Positions 46,645 through 58,033 of a stretch of 64,000 bases of DNA are shown in pieces. This DNA is from Gonatopus flavifemur. Its lineage: Eukaryota > Arthropoda > Insecta > Hymenoptera > Dryinidae. Position 1 is the stretch's first letter. Each line of letters opens with the position of its first letter. The stretch is taken from assembly GCA_018340375.1 (NCBI GenBank), contig JAFFJZ010000002.1, positions 14,154,001 to 14,218,000 on the forward strand, written 5' to 3'. The notes beneath the pieces are model-generated. The model was not told where the DNA came from. It saw only the letters and a program-made list of their open reading frames with translations, and did not search any database. The position numbers were made by a program, and so were the translations under genes.

Positions 46645-46860
46645 GTGAAGTGTAGTGGATGAGATCGTTGGTTTATGTGAGTATAACGCGTGTGTAACAA
46701 TACAATTAGTGCTCGTGACACTGCCACGAAGAGCCCGTGGGCGCGGGTGGTTTTTCGAGATGAGCTATGAATTTGGGCTGCCTGGTAGCCTCTGTCTTCG
46801 TTTTCCAACTGATCCCGTTGATCGTAATCGTCGAAGCATTGCCATCGGCTATCAAAATCG
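46645..46860 (+). CDS. First coding exon of a putative ionotropic glutamate receptor
   Basis: A pyrimidine-rich tract ending TTTTTATTCCAG (46633-46644) makes an acceptor, and ATCG|GTAAGTAAT (46861) is a near-consensus donor. From ATG 46767 the exon encodes 31 residues plus one base: MNLGCLVASVFVFQ, a hydrophobic LIPLIVIVEA core, then LPSAIKI and a split Gly. This is a classic secretory signal peptide followed by the mature start. In insect AMPA/kainate-type receptors the mature N-terminus reads IKIGGLF (or close), the first strand of the ligand-binding bilobed extracellular domain. The phase-1 intron here falls inside the first Gly. 46645-46766 would be 5' UTR; it contains two upstream ATGs (46655 and 46760) in another frame. 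No later exon was recognised in the window, so identity rests on about 35 residues. Another signal-peptide protein is the alternative. Confidence 0.45.
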
Positions 46861-49196
46861 GTAAGTAATAATCGATACATATATTGTATGATTCTTGTGA
46901 TTGAATCGATTGTATGGAGTTGAGAATAATGAATTTTTGAATCAAAGGAATAATATTTCTTCCACGCGCCTGCACTAATAAAGGGTTATCTCTCAACACA
47001 AGAGGGTGTTTTCTCGATTTAAAATAATGAAGTCGCGTAAAGTGAATATGTTGTCGCTTTTCAAACGATCTAGAATTCGCATGAAGCAATTTTTCTTGAA
47101 AAGGGATTCCGTATTATATTCTGTACACATTTTTATAATTTTTCAATTGAAAGCTTCATAAATTTCAAATACATTGGAATTTTTTATTGTACATTTTGAT
47201 AATACTGCGATATGGTTGGTCGTGAGAGGAGCTTTGGAATAAGCGAATGAATTGTATTGAAATATCATGTCAGTTATACACAGTACTGTTTGATAATTCC
47301 TGTATTATTTTCTCCGCTACACGCGCAAGGACTTTTTATATGTTTCAAGAAAATCCTGCCCTTCACAAAGCCCATAATTTGCATTAAAAAGTTCATATCG
47401 AGGGGGAGTTCATATTTATTTATGAAAGAAGGAGCTCATTCAAAGCGTTATAAGTTGATGACTGCTTACAATTTTGCCAGTGAATTATCTTTCATGATTA
47501 AATAATACGAGAAAAATTTAGTCGCGTCCCACTCAATTTATGTCTGATTTCATCCAGGAAAAAATGTTCCTCCACGTGAACAGGAGAGGATGAGCGAGCG
47601 AGCGAATGAGTGAATGTGTGCATGTATGAACCTGCAAACCAGCAAAAAGTCACAGTAGATAAGAGAGTCGTGCTCACGTATTGTTGAGTTCGCGCAGAGA
47701 CCTGGGATAGAGATTCGGACACGTCCTTCTCCCTTCCTTTATTCCTTCCTTTCTGATGTACTACATAATCTAGAACCACGTAAACTACAGAGTAATATAT
47801 CCAGACGACAGAAGGTATGACAGTTATCTTCTGCAACTAAAAATTCCCTGAATTCTTGAAAATTGTGGCTGAATAAAGAACTTCAACGCTCGAGATTAAA
47901 CATCGACAACACAACTATATCCAATCATAAGTTCTGATAAACAACCAATATTTTTAAGAATTTATTTAACGATGTAGCTCTCGCTCTTATCATATCATCC
48001 CCCTATCTGTCGTAATTCAACAGGCAGAGCGGAAAAATACAACATTCATTGCACAAGAGGAGAAGAGTTTATGAATCCCTTGATGAAATTTTCAACAACT
48101 TCCTTGCGTCTGAAAATTATATCCTAGGAAATTATGAGCTATAAATTCACCTCATGTATAGAATAACGCAGTTAATTTATCGAGCTTCAGCATAGTGACT
48201 GAATAATAGATTTTGGGAAAAAAAATCAGAAAAATTAGCAAAAATATTGATTCTTTGTTCAGAAACATGGAAGAAGTCAACAATGAATGTATATTTGAAT
48301 TTTTCATTCAAAAAGGTATATTTATAGGTACAAACAATACTCATTTCTCTGAACCAGAACTTTTTTTCCACACAAGAGGAATGTACATCGTAGAATTAGA
48401 GAGCTCACATGAAACATGATCGGGGAGGAGCATGGAGAGTTCACACTCGACCATTAGCAGCGAAAATTCAACCAAAAAGAAAAGACGCCTAAAGTTGGTT
48501 AAATTCGCCTACAGAGATTCATTCTGGCAAGGACAAGCCACTAACTTGGTCAGTGATATTCGAACGGGAAGGATATAGAGAAACGTGTGGTACATAGAGA
48601 TTGTGTGAAAGAGAATGATGATAATTCAAGTTGTAGAAAATATACTGGCACTCATAAATCTCTACAAAGCATTTCGAATTATTTTTATTTAGATACGGAA
48701 TCTTTCGTTTTTTTTCATTTTATTTTTCATAAATGTATTCCGAGAGAGGATGATTCATATTTTTGACATAGAGAGTTGAAGATTTTGTATCAAAATTATT
48801 CTCCGTCAAAAGGTTTTTGTTTACTTTTTCAATTTTTGATGTGTTGTGGTTTTTGAACTGGATATTCAATGCGGTTGTGTATTATTTATTCGGCAAAGTT
48901 GGTTCGAAAAAATCGATTTATTAGGAGATTCGTGGCGTTATGGTAAAATAGGGAACGTTGTATGTTGTTGAACGTTGTGGAATGTTCAAATATGTTTTGA
49001 GTGGCATGAATTCATTATTTATCGTTGTGTTCAGAGAATAACATTTGAAGTTTGATATGTTTGATGTGACGGATAGTAATATATTGTGTATGAAAAATTA
49101 ATTCATCATTTACAGGCCAAGTTCAAATACCATACAATCCAGCCATTATCGAAATAATCTTTAGTTTCTACTGATCATTAATTTCATACCCGGCCA
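46861..49196. other. No gene recognised; possibly intron 1 of the receptor-like gene
   Basis: Follows the consensus donor. Chance frames only; a GAGCGAGCGAGCGAATGAGT-type simple repeat lies at 47592-47615. No element ends found. Confidence 0.35.
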
Positions 49197-49494
49197 CACT
49201 GACAGAAAAACGACATGGTTGAAACATTCGTGGCCACAATAACTTGAAATCTGGTTCGATTCACCAGGAAATTTGATTGTGATGTCCAGAAAAGTGGTTG
49301 GAGCAAAAATTAACTATATTTTTCAGGTTGGAAAAACGCCAGATTCTTTTCTTGGTGTGATAACCAGAATATATAGTTAATTTTGGCTTCAACCACTTTT
49401 TCTGGACATCACAATCGCATTTCCTGGTGAATCGAACCAGATTTCAAGTTATTGTGGCCACGAATGTTTCAGCAAGGTCATTTTTCTGTCAGTG
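49197..49494. mobile_element. 298-bp near-perfect hairpin MITE
   Basis: Starts CACTGACAGAAAAA, ends TTTTTCTGTCAGTG, with CA on both sides. The arms stay matched for ~125 bp (for example ATTCGTGGCCACAATAACTT and AAGTTATTGTGGCCACGAAT) with few mismatches, around a ~45-base loop. Confidence 0.88.
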
Positions 49495-49547
49495 CAGTTA
49501 TTCACCACCGTCACTGGACTGTGAAAAATCACCGGAATTTTCATGTA

Positions 49548-49765
49548 TACGAAGAAAAATAATTTGTTGGTATAGCGCCTACTAAAAAATTTGTTTTTCT
49601 TGCAAAAATATCCACTCCAGCAGCTAAGTTCTACAAACAAGTTTGTTTGTCAGCAATAGAATTGAGTTATGTCGATCAAATTATTTGCTTCTTGAGCCAT
49701 TTTTTTCTGTAGGCGCTGAAATCATAAATCAGTTTCTTATGTCAGCAGTCCTTTTTTTCTCCGTG
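49548..49765. mobile_element. TA-group MITE, TACGAAGAAAAAT / TTTTTTCTCCGTG ends
   Basis: Follows TA (49546-49547) and is followed by TA (49766-49767). AAATAATTTG and CAAATTATTTG, and GCGCCTAC and GTAGGCGC, pair between halves. It ends six bases before the next element. Confidence 0.7.
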
Positions 49766-49771
49766 TATGCA

Positions 49772-50064
49772 CATTGAGAACCCAATTTCTTCAACTGAAA
49801 GAGAATGTTTTTGCCCTCATTCTGATAAATATCATTTCCAATGGAAAAAATGATTCATTCCAATGAGAAAATCTTTCATTGGATTAAAATTATATTCTTC
49901 GAATTCGAAGAAGGATTACATTTCTGTTCCAATTTAGAAATTCTTTGTTTCATTCTGATAAAAACTTTCTCCATTGAACTGAATTTGGTTCCATTGAAAT
50001 AAAGATTCATTAGAATGAGGGCAAATAAAATTTCCTTCCAATCTAAGAAATTGGGTGCTCAGTG
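49772..50064. mobile_element. MITE, CATTGAGAACCCAATTTCTT ends
   Basis: Left CATTGAGAACCCAATTTCTT and right AAGAAATTGGGTGCTCAGTG, CA on both sides. TTGCCCTCATTCT pairs with AGAATGAGGGCAA; the middle is a series of TTCATTNNAATGAA words around TTCGAATTCGAA. Confidence 0.8.
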
Positions 50065-50342
50065 CAGCAACCGGAAAATTTCGCTCATGAGTTGTACATG
50101 AGTGTAGAATTTGGCATAAATTCAAGCAAAAATTCCGCACTTCATACGATGGGAAAAAAATCAGCGACTATGATCCGGTTAAATATTTGATTGCCTGCTT
50201 TTGAATGAATAAACAAAACAATTAAATGAATTATTAAGAACGTTGATGTTGCATAGAAATTACTTTGTTGGAGAACCCAAATCATATAGGTGGATTTTTT
50301 TAGGTGTAAATATTGTATCAACCAAGTACTTCTCTGAGTGTA

Positions 50343-50505
50343 CACTGTAAAAAGTCTCACTAGAAAACTTGACTGAAATTCAGTCTTTTCCATTGTGTCG
50401 GCATTTGTTTTGGATGCTTACTTGCAGCTGAAATAGGGCTAGTTTTGGCTGCATCTTAAAATAAGCCAATATTGAGGTTAGAAGTAAGTTCTACTTTTCA
50501 CTGTC
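50343..50505 (+). mobile_element. MITE fragment, CACTGTAAAAAGTC end
   Basis: Starts CACTGTAAAAAGTCTC after TA and carries TTTTCCATTGTGTCGGC, which recurs at 63000-63016. The right end is not clear. Confidence 0.45.
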
Positions 50506-50718
50506 ATTTTGTAGCAAATTTCCGGTAAAATACGGAAAAAGGAATCCCAATGCATGTATGTTGTAATTATTCCATAACATTTATGTAAAGTTTTTCATGG
50601 AAACTAGATTCCGTGATGAATTTTCTGGAATATCAAATTCACGCTGTTGGAATGCTTAGTATACAGAACCACATATCACAGATACATTTTGAAATTTCCC
50701 TACTAATAATTTCACATA

Positions 50719-50969
50719 CACGGAGAAAAATTTGTGCCAGAGATCCCCATAATAATAGCAGTTTTGGGACACATGAGGGTTTACGAACATTTATCCTTTA
50801 ATTTGTGGTAATTTTTGTAAAATTTATAGTACTATGTGTCAGATGCGAAGTTATCTTCACTGAAATGAAGTACAGATTGCCATAATTAAAGGAAAAATGC
50901 TGATGTGTCCTAAAACTGCCATTATTATGGGAAACTGTGGAACACATTTCCGTTACGTTTTTCTCAGTG
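50719..50969. mobile_element. Hairpin MITE, CACGGAGAAAAA / TTTTTCTCAGTG ends
   Basis: Flanked by TA on both sides (50717-50718, 50970-50971). CCCATAATAATAGCAGTTTT pairs with AAAACTGCCATTATTATGGG, and AACATTTATCCTTTAATT pairs with AATTAAAGGAAAAATG. Confidence 0.82.
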
Positions 50970-51599
50970 TACGCTTCCGTATCCATAAACATTTGCACTG
51001 AGAAATTTGAGATCGCGCTATAAAATTTCGTAACAATTTTAACAATGTACTCTTCACAGCGGTGTATTGGTGTTATGAACGAATGAAGAGGCATCCCCAT
51101 CGCGTTGCACATAATTCTTCCATCAAGAGATATTTTACACCGACGAATTCTCCTCCGAAAACAGTATTACACGAGCCATGAAAATAATGATGATCCAATG
51201 AAAAATAATGGAAGCTTTGAACATGCATTCATGATGTGCCTTGCTCTGTAAGAACGAGAATTTCACTCTCCATGATTCCCGCTGCACGTTCAAGTTCTCC
51301 TTGCTGCAAGTGAAATTTCAGATCAAATCCCTTTAAACGAGTGACAACATGAGTATATTCATCATTTTTCATCAAAGTGTCGTTATTTGTTTTTGAAATC
51401 GTGGGGTACTTTGTTGCAAGAAGAGTATATGTATAGTACATAACAATTAAATATAGGGTGATATAAATTTGCGACAAACGCATGTGGAATTTTATTCATC
51501 TTCAAAATTTCCGTTGCTAGCACTGATGGAAGAAACGGTTCAGTCCTAATAGTGACCGCGAAAATCCTAGTGAACCCTGAGTTCTTGAAGATGAATATA

Positions 51600-52245
51600 A
51601 GATATCCGATGAAAGAAAGCTTTAAGATGTGTCTAAAAGATGTCTTATAGATGTATAGCAGAAATTTTCAGAAAGATATCTTGTGGATGCTTGTATGAGA
51701 TATCTAAAATATATTTGAAACATCTATTGCATCGGAGTTCTTAAAATATCATCTTTAAGAAATCTCGCAGAACTTCAATTTCTTAAAAGATGGCATTCAC
51801 CGACTTTGCCTTTCGCATCACTTTTTTACCTTACTCAGGATTCAAGGGATTCATAGGGGCAATTGACCTGTTTATAGGAAGGTAGGTCTCATAATGTTTC
51901 ATAATTCCTCATAAATTACAAATTCGGTGAGGAAAATCTAATATTTTCTCCCTGAATTTGTACCAAATGAGGAAATATCAAGAATCAAGACTTTCAAGAG
52001 AATCATGGAAAATTCTGATATGCATTGCCACCAGGGTTTCTGTATGACTTCTGAAATATATCATTTTTCGGATTTCTAATTTTGTTCTCCCAAAAGACCT
52101 CGTTAAGATATCTTGAAGAAGCTCCTGAAAGATCTCTTTTCAGATATCTTAAGGACACATAATAGTGTTGCATAAAGACCTCTTTCAGAGAAAATTTAAA
52201 CATATCTTAAAAAAATTTTCAGACATCTTTCACATATCCAATAGA
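51600..52245. repeat. AGATATCTT-word inverted repeat region
   Basis: AAGATATC, AAGATGTC and their inverses recur from 51600-51790 and 52080-52245 with inverted orientation between the two parts. A separate inner pair (ATTCCTCATAAATTACAAATTC and GAATTTGTACCAAATGAGGAAT, in part) spans 51905-51975. Probably a decayed MITE with another inside; ends not resolved. Confidence 0.4.
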
Positions 52246-52562
52246 AATCGGATTGTCTATTTGGGATATTATCGAAAACTGTAAATGGATGTAAATACTC
52301 TGAACCATTCAAATTCAACGGTTCCCAATAGTATTTTTGCAGTCACTTTTAGGAGCGAAGAATCTTTTTTCTCTGTCAGGAACAACAAAGATTCAACTCC
52401 AAAAAATTATATATCCGAGAGTGGCCCTACTAGAAATCGTTCTAGGCCTGTTTTCGCACCATTATCTGATGCTATCGAGGCACACCAGGCGTATCTCTGG
52501 CCTTGATATAGGCCAATGAATTGCCCTGGTTAAACAAAACCATTGATTCTCGCCAAATCTCA

Positions 52563-52690
52563 TTGAATCTTGTACAACGTTCTGACGAAATCCTATTCAA
52601 GTATTTGTCAATGAGATTAAATCAGATGAATTTATTTTTTCGATGTGATTCTGGTTGAATCTTGTACAATGTTCTGACAAAATCCCATTA
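52563..52690 (+). repeat. Direct repeat, ~36 bp, spaced 90 bp
   Basis: TTGAATCTTGTACAA(C/T)GTTC followed by TGAC(G/A)AAATCC(T/C)ATT occurs at about 52563 and again at about 52653. Unknown origin. Confidence 0.5.
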
Positions 52691-53813
52691 AATTTCATTT
52701 CCTCAGATTCTATGGATTCCTTCAACCAAGGTGCCTCATATGATTTCTATCAGAGTAGGTATACAATGAGAGAAAAGTCGATCTGTATTTAATGAATCTT
52801 CGCACAAACATGGATCATTACCGTTTGATGTTTTTGAAGAATTATTAAACTGTATTTATAAGGAATCAGCTAAGTCCCTTCCGAGAAAACATTGTACTTC
52901 GCTGTATCCGAATGAAGATTCATTGAATACAAAAAGACTGTTCTTTCATCATAGCGAACAATTGTGTACATTCGTATTCAATTGCTCCAATTTGAATAAT
53001 ATAATGCAATTCAGTTTGATTAAATGAGTATTATCTTGTTGATGTAACTCCTAGAATAATTGATTGCACAATTTCCGATTACATATATAACGGATCATTG
53101 AAAATGTCATGGATCTATTCAATGGGAGAGATTTCAGCAAACATATTTATTTATGGTTCTCAAGATTGTACCGTCATAATTTCTGCAATCATAGTTCTAA
53201 GAATCCTGACCTTATCTGAATTGAACAATTCACGGTTCCTCGGGATTTTCGCTGTTTCTTCCCACATAATTTTAAGAGACACATTTTGTACGATCCAAGT
53301 ATTCTCGAGGAACTTTGGTGATTCAAGGGTTGTATCTTTTTCTGAACTTTCAAAAAATTTTCTCCACAGTTTAGTCTGTTTCGTTCTCAACAATGTGAAT
53401 ACATTTATCACTGCTAACTTTCTACATATATCTCCACCATTGAGCTGTAGATTTGAATAGGCAAATGAAGAGAACGAGAAGTGTTGTAAGATCTTTCTTT
53501 CCTTCGAATAATTTCGAGAGTCTTGGTATTCAAATAGTTTATTAGGAAATTCATATTGAATTATTTATACATCATATTGAAAATCGTGTTTTTCATGCAG
53601 CTGAAACTAGCAGTCTTTATTTATTATCTTAATTTCCTTATTGAACTTTGTTGAAGCTTAGTTCACACTAGAAATCGATGAGATAGCATCCTACTGAACA
53701 TCTTGCATGCTTAAATCTTTAGTAACAAATTTGTGTAAAAGGTTATGACAATTGGCTGCTAGCATTACAAGCTGCCAGTTTCAGCTTCATTGTTTCTCAG
53801 AGGATTTGATGTA
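52691..53813. other. No gene established
   Basis: A 120-codon plus-strand frame (53098-53460) and an 83-codon minus-strand frame over the same bases were examined; neither shows a recognisable domain. Confidence 0.4.
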
Positions 53814-53815
53814 TA

Positions 53816-54039
53816 CACTGTGAAAAATTTTGATAGGAAACTTCCAAAGCAAAGTTTGGAAATCTTTTTTTCAAATATTTTTTTAGTAGATTTACAAACA
53901 ATTTTAGTAACCTTATTTGGAAAATCGCTAAAATTGTTTGAAAATTCACTAAAATTGTCTGTAAATTTACTAAAAAATATTTGAAAAAAGGATTTCCAAA
54001 CTTTGCTTTGGAAGTTTCCTATCAAAATTTTTCACAGTG
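53816..54039. mobile_element. 224-bp near-perfect hairpin MITE
   Basis: CACTGTGAAAAATTTTGATA after TA (53814-53815) and TATCAAAATTTTTCACAGTG before TA (54040-54041) are exact inverses; arms continue through GGAAACTTCCAAAGCAAAGT. The clearest single example of the TA+CACTG signature in the window. Confidence 0.92.
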
Positions 54040-54358
54040 TACATGATATCAATTCAGCAATCATAATAAAGAGATTGCTGGCATGCTTGGTCCATTTGAA
54101 TACGATTTTGAGTTGATACGCGTTTAACCGAGGTTCATTGAGCCTTTGAATCTCTGTAGTCTTGGATCCATCCACTCTCTCTGATTGATAGAAATAACTC
54201 ATCAGTCATTCTCAAGTTCAAATATAAGTATTCAATTGAACCATGTTTGTAATGCTCTTCAAATATCTAAACGAAATCTAAATTCACTTGAAGTATACAA
54301 CGCTTCTTGGATAATGTACTAGAATTTTGAATCGTTTATAAAAACGGAAGAAAAATTC

Positions 54359-54545
54359 AAACTCACAAAATCCGATAAATCATCGATATTTATCTTCTCG
54401 AATTAACTTCTTGGGAACGAAAACATGATTTAAAGAATATACCGGAAGGTTTTGGGTCTTTATATTTAAAAACCCAAAGCTGTTATAACAGCTAAGTATT
54501 CCATTATTCAATTATCAATTCGGTTCAACAAACGATTCAAACTTC
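54359..54545 (+). repeat. Dispersed repeat 'ATCATCG..TTTATCTTCT', copy 2
   Basis: Co-linear with 6961-7145 over CACAAAATC(C/T)GA, TTTATCTTCT, GAACGAAAACAT, AAGGTTTTGGGT and ACGATTCAAACTT. Ends not definable. Confidence 0.5.
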
Positions 54546-55521
54546 TGCAACGTCTTTGAATATTGTTTCTTGTGTACTTGAGTAAATTTCTACTGCATCA
54601 TGTTTTCTATTCACCCTATTCATAATAAGATCGATGGAAAGTGTTAGCCCGCTGAAGTGAAAACTTTCTAGAGGGTTGTGAATTTATGTATCATTCGTCT
54701 GATAACCTCAAGATACTTCATACAGAATCTTCCACGCGATTTCATTGGTGTGTACTAATGTTACGAGGGCCTTATTCATCAAAGTGCGAACCTAATCGAA
54801 TTTTCTTAACTCTAGCGAAGGGAAACAGGCCACGGAAACAAGACAAACAAGAGGTACAAAACAAACGATAACTTGAGAATCCCTCATGAGCGTTGAACCA
54901 TATCTTACCTTGTAATTCCTTGATTCCATAAATGTAAATATATGTTCGGAAAGACGGATTTACGAGTTGTAAATGTTTCCTTACAACAAACTCAAATGGA
55001 TTGTAGGTATTGAATCGATTAGATTCGTGGAACTTTGGATACGTGATATCATTTCCTGTTGGAATCATAATATTATTTTGAAATGGAAGCAAGAAGAAGG
55101 AACAAACTGAGACATCTTAGATGCATCCTCCTTCAGCGATAATGGGAACAAGTTCGTATACAAATTCCATCAATAGATGAAGTAATATTTGAAAAAGAAT
55201 TAAATTTATAATACTGCAAATTCAAGTGTTTTATTTTAATACACTGAAAATTAGTATCCTGTACTCACTTTTTGAATACTCAGAAGTTTCTTTTTTATAG
55301 AAAAGTTATTGAGTTTTTATAAATTTGTATAAGAATCGATAAAAATTTGATATATTTTGTATAAAAAAAATCCATTCTTTTGAGAACCAGCGTTACTAAA
55401 ATATGTCGAGAATTCAGATTGAGTGTTCTACAATGAAACATTTTATCTATTTCATGGATAATTTTACACGCTTTGAAACGTTTAAGAAGTGACTACACAC
55501 ACGATTCCAATACTCTAAGTG

Positions 55522-55733
55522 CATCGTTAAAAATTACTGGACAAAACTTCCAATACACGTAACGCAAGCAATTTTCAATCACATAACTGAGAATTTGAGT
55601 ATAAAATTTCAGTGAAGAAAATATACATAGAATCACTTGTGAATGAATTTTTAATTCAAATACCAAGAATTTGAAATTTCAGTTACAAATGAGACTGAAA
55701 GGGTTATGAAATTTCAATCAATTTTGAACAGTG
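55522..55733 (+). mobile_element. MITE, CACTGTTAGAAATTT family, diverged copy 2
   Basis: The right half (ACCAAGAATTTGAAATTTCA, ending TTTTGAACAGTG) follows 30696-30961; the left end CATCGTTAAAAATTAC is a decayed form of CACTGTTAGAAATTTC. Confidence 0.55.
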
Positions 55734-56479
55734 GGTCTCAAAATGAAACACTTGAATTTACAGTGAAAAGGTGTCAGTTCCATAGCTCAGCAAAGAAACT
55801 TCCAAAGAATGGCTTCAATGTTCCGTGATTCTGTGATTCATGAACGTTGATGAGGAATTTTCCTCAATAATCAAAATTATAGGGAAATTCTTTGATGACG
55901 ATCGACCTGTATTGTGAGAGAAAGTGATATGAAAATAAACTTCAATTCGAACTGAAATAAGGGAATCATTTCTAAGAACGTGGCATAATACTTCTTTAGG
56001 TTCAATGCATCGTTCCAAAGGAATTACTTGGGATTCTCAGCAAACTACTAACATCATTGCTATCGATTTTCAGACTACTATTCTATTATTTCTCTTGTAT
56101 TCAGTCGTTGTGGAGAACCAAACTAACGTTGAAATGTGATTAATTATCCAATTTGAAATTCGAGGAATTGACTGTATTTTGAATTCATCAGTTGCAAAAA
56201 GGATACACATTTCCATCATCAAATTTTTGTGAATTCAACGTATATTCCAAACTTCTGAATTGTAGTGAATAAAATTGTGAATCTATTGCTTCATTTCATG
56301 TGTCTTTGCGATGGATCTATTCAATAGCGTGAATGAATACAAACTCACTCCGCATCAGCTGACCGTGCTTTCGTGACGTCTGGAGCGAATCTGCGATGAC
56401 GGAGCAACCCTTTTTTTGGGATTCGATGTCCTTGAGTTAGAGACCCTTCAATTGAGTGAAATCCGGATCAAGTTAATAA

Positions 56480-56627
56480 TTAAAAATTTATAGTTAAATT
56501 TACTATGACGAGACAATGGAAACATGATCAAATTCGCTATGTTTTACAGTGAATGCCATTGAAAAGTCAGTCTGTTCCTCGGGCACAATAATCACATAGG
56601 AAATTTAACTACGAATTTCTCTCCGTG
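56480..56627 (-). mobile_element. MITE, CACGGAGAGAA family, copy 2 (inverted)
   Basis: On the minus strand begins CACGGAGAGAAATTCGTAG. Shares ACAGTGAATGCCATTG, AGTCAGTCTGTTCCTCGGGC and ACAATAATCACATAG (read on plus) with the inverse of 33918-34113. About 50 bp shorter, missing part of the other arm. Confidence 0.7.
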
Positions 56628-56834
56628 TGTTTTTATATTGAAGATGAAGAGATTCGATTACTGATTTACCGATGCCACTGACCAAAACAATCTCAAAGTT
56701 GTGCTTCTTTCGGAATTCTCCAGTGATTTGATAGCGTCTTGTGATTTCATAGGTTCTCAGGTTCATCTTTTGCGCCTGTGTTTTATGGGAAAGTAACAGG
56801 CCTTTTTGGAAGTTGCTCTGTCGACCATTTAATA

Positions 56835-57189
56835 CACGCAAAAAAATCACTTGCCATATGTACCATGATTTGAAATAAAATTTGGAACAGGGACAATTTT
56901 AGAATATAATTTTCCAAGTAGACATGATCTAGTCATTGAATCGTAATATAACACAGCGCTAGTTGAACACTAGAATGTCGACGAGGCACTAGCGAGACCC
57001 TGGTAATTAAGGACACTAGTTTTTGCGTAGCGCGGCGTTACATCACGAGTCAATCACTAGACTATTTCTATTTGGGTTACTGCCAATACCACCGAATCTA
57101 CTGCGATTAATTTAGAATGACCACAATTTGTTTCGAATGGTCATAGAAATCGTACCTGTCCCAGAATGTACCGCAATTTTTTTTCTGTG
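56835..57189. mobile_element. TA-flanked MITE, CACGCAAAAAAATCAC end
   Basis: Left CACGCAAAAAAATCACTTGC after TA; right GTACCGCAATTTTTTTTCTGTG before TA (last 20 shown in part). The interior carries CACTAG/CTAGTG words (five or more) and pairs AAATTTGTTTCGAATGGTCA-like text weakly. Confidence 0.65.
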
Positions 57190-57352
57190 TATCATATTCA
57201 TTTGAATAGTTACATGGCTTTTAAGACACTCACCGAACTCCTACGTTAATTTTCTTTTCATCCTGAATTGAATTGCGTTCTTTGACGAATTTTCATTCAA
57301 AGGTAAGAAGCTGGTTCTTTTCTGGCTAGAACTGACAGCAGCATGGATTCTA

Positions 57353-57591
57353 CACGGAGAAGAGTGGACAGGAACCGTTACTGTCAATGACGGAAATTAT
57401 CAAAAAATTGAAAGCAGTTGTACAATATTGCTTTTCGCAGTGCTCGTTACTGTCCGGCCAGTAATGACAAATTTCATTGCAGTATATGTGACCGTGATCG
57501 CAATAATCTTTACTATCCAACTGTATCTCTATTTGTTTTTCCACCGATTACTGCCACTCGCAGTAACGGTCACTGTTCATTTTTCTCCATG
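57353..57591. mobile_element. TA-flanked MITE with GTTACTG/CAGTAAC-word arms
   Basis: Starts CACGGAGAAGAGTGGACAGG after TA and ends CATTTTTCTCCATG before TA. CAGGAACCGTTACTGTCA pairs with AGTAACGGTCACTG; GTTACTG and CAGTAA words recur about every 30 bases. Confidence 0.75.
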
Positions 57592-57925
57592 TATCAATCT
57601 CGAGACAGCAATCAAAGACTTTGTCAAAATGTCACTGTAAAGTCTGATTTGAATGAACTAGAGGTTTGAACGATCGATCTCATTCAGGGTTCATACTTCT
57701 CTCACAGGTGGAATTATTTGTGGAACCGGTTTCTAACAGGGTTGAAAGCCTGTAAAATTCCGTGAGGATTCTTCTATAAATTTGGAAGTGAACGAATTTT
57801 CGTTTATTTATATACATTATGCTGAATCCTCAATAAATATCTCCTTAGAATAGTTTCTTGACTGCAGAAGAGAAGATTCGATTGTGTAACACTGATTCCG
57901 TTCAGTCCGCTCCTTCAATTCAGTG

Positions 57926-58033
57926 CACAGGAAAAAATGCTTAGCTGTACCAGCTAAATTTCAGCTGCTGCAGCGAAATATCTAGCTATGATAGCTGAAA
58001 TCTAGCTAATACAGCTGAACATTTTTTTCCGTG
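57926..58033. mobile_element. 108-bp MITE with AGCTG words
   Basis: Left CACAGGAAAAAATGCTTAGC and right GAACATTTTTTTCCGTG. The body alternates TAGCTG, CAGCTGCTGCAGCG and TAGCTGAAATCTAGCT, the same word theme as 15093-15429. Confidence 0.65.

Noticed and set aside
51229..51483. 84-codon minus-strand frame ending in a charged, coding-like segment (LQQGELERAAGIMESEILVL)
   Set aside because: Possible exon, but no family, no polyA hexamer nearby and no partner exon seen.
53098..53460. 120-codon plus-strand frame and opposing 83-codon frame
   Set aside because: No domain recognised on either strand; length within chance.
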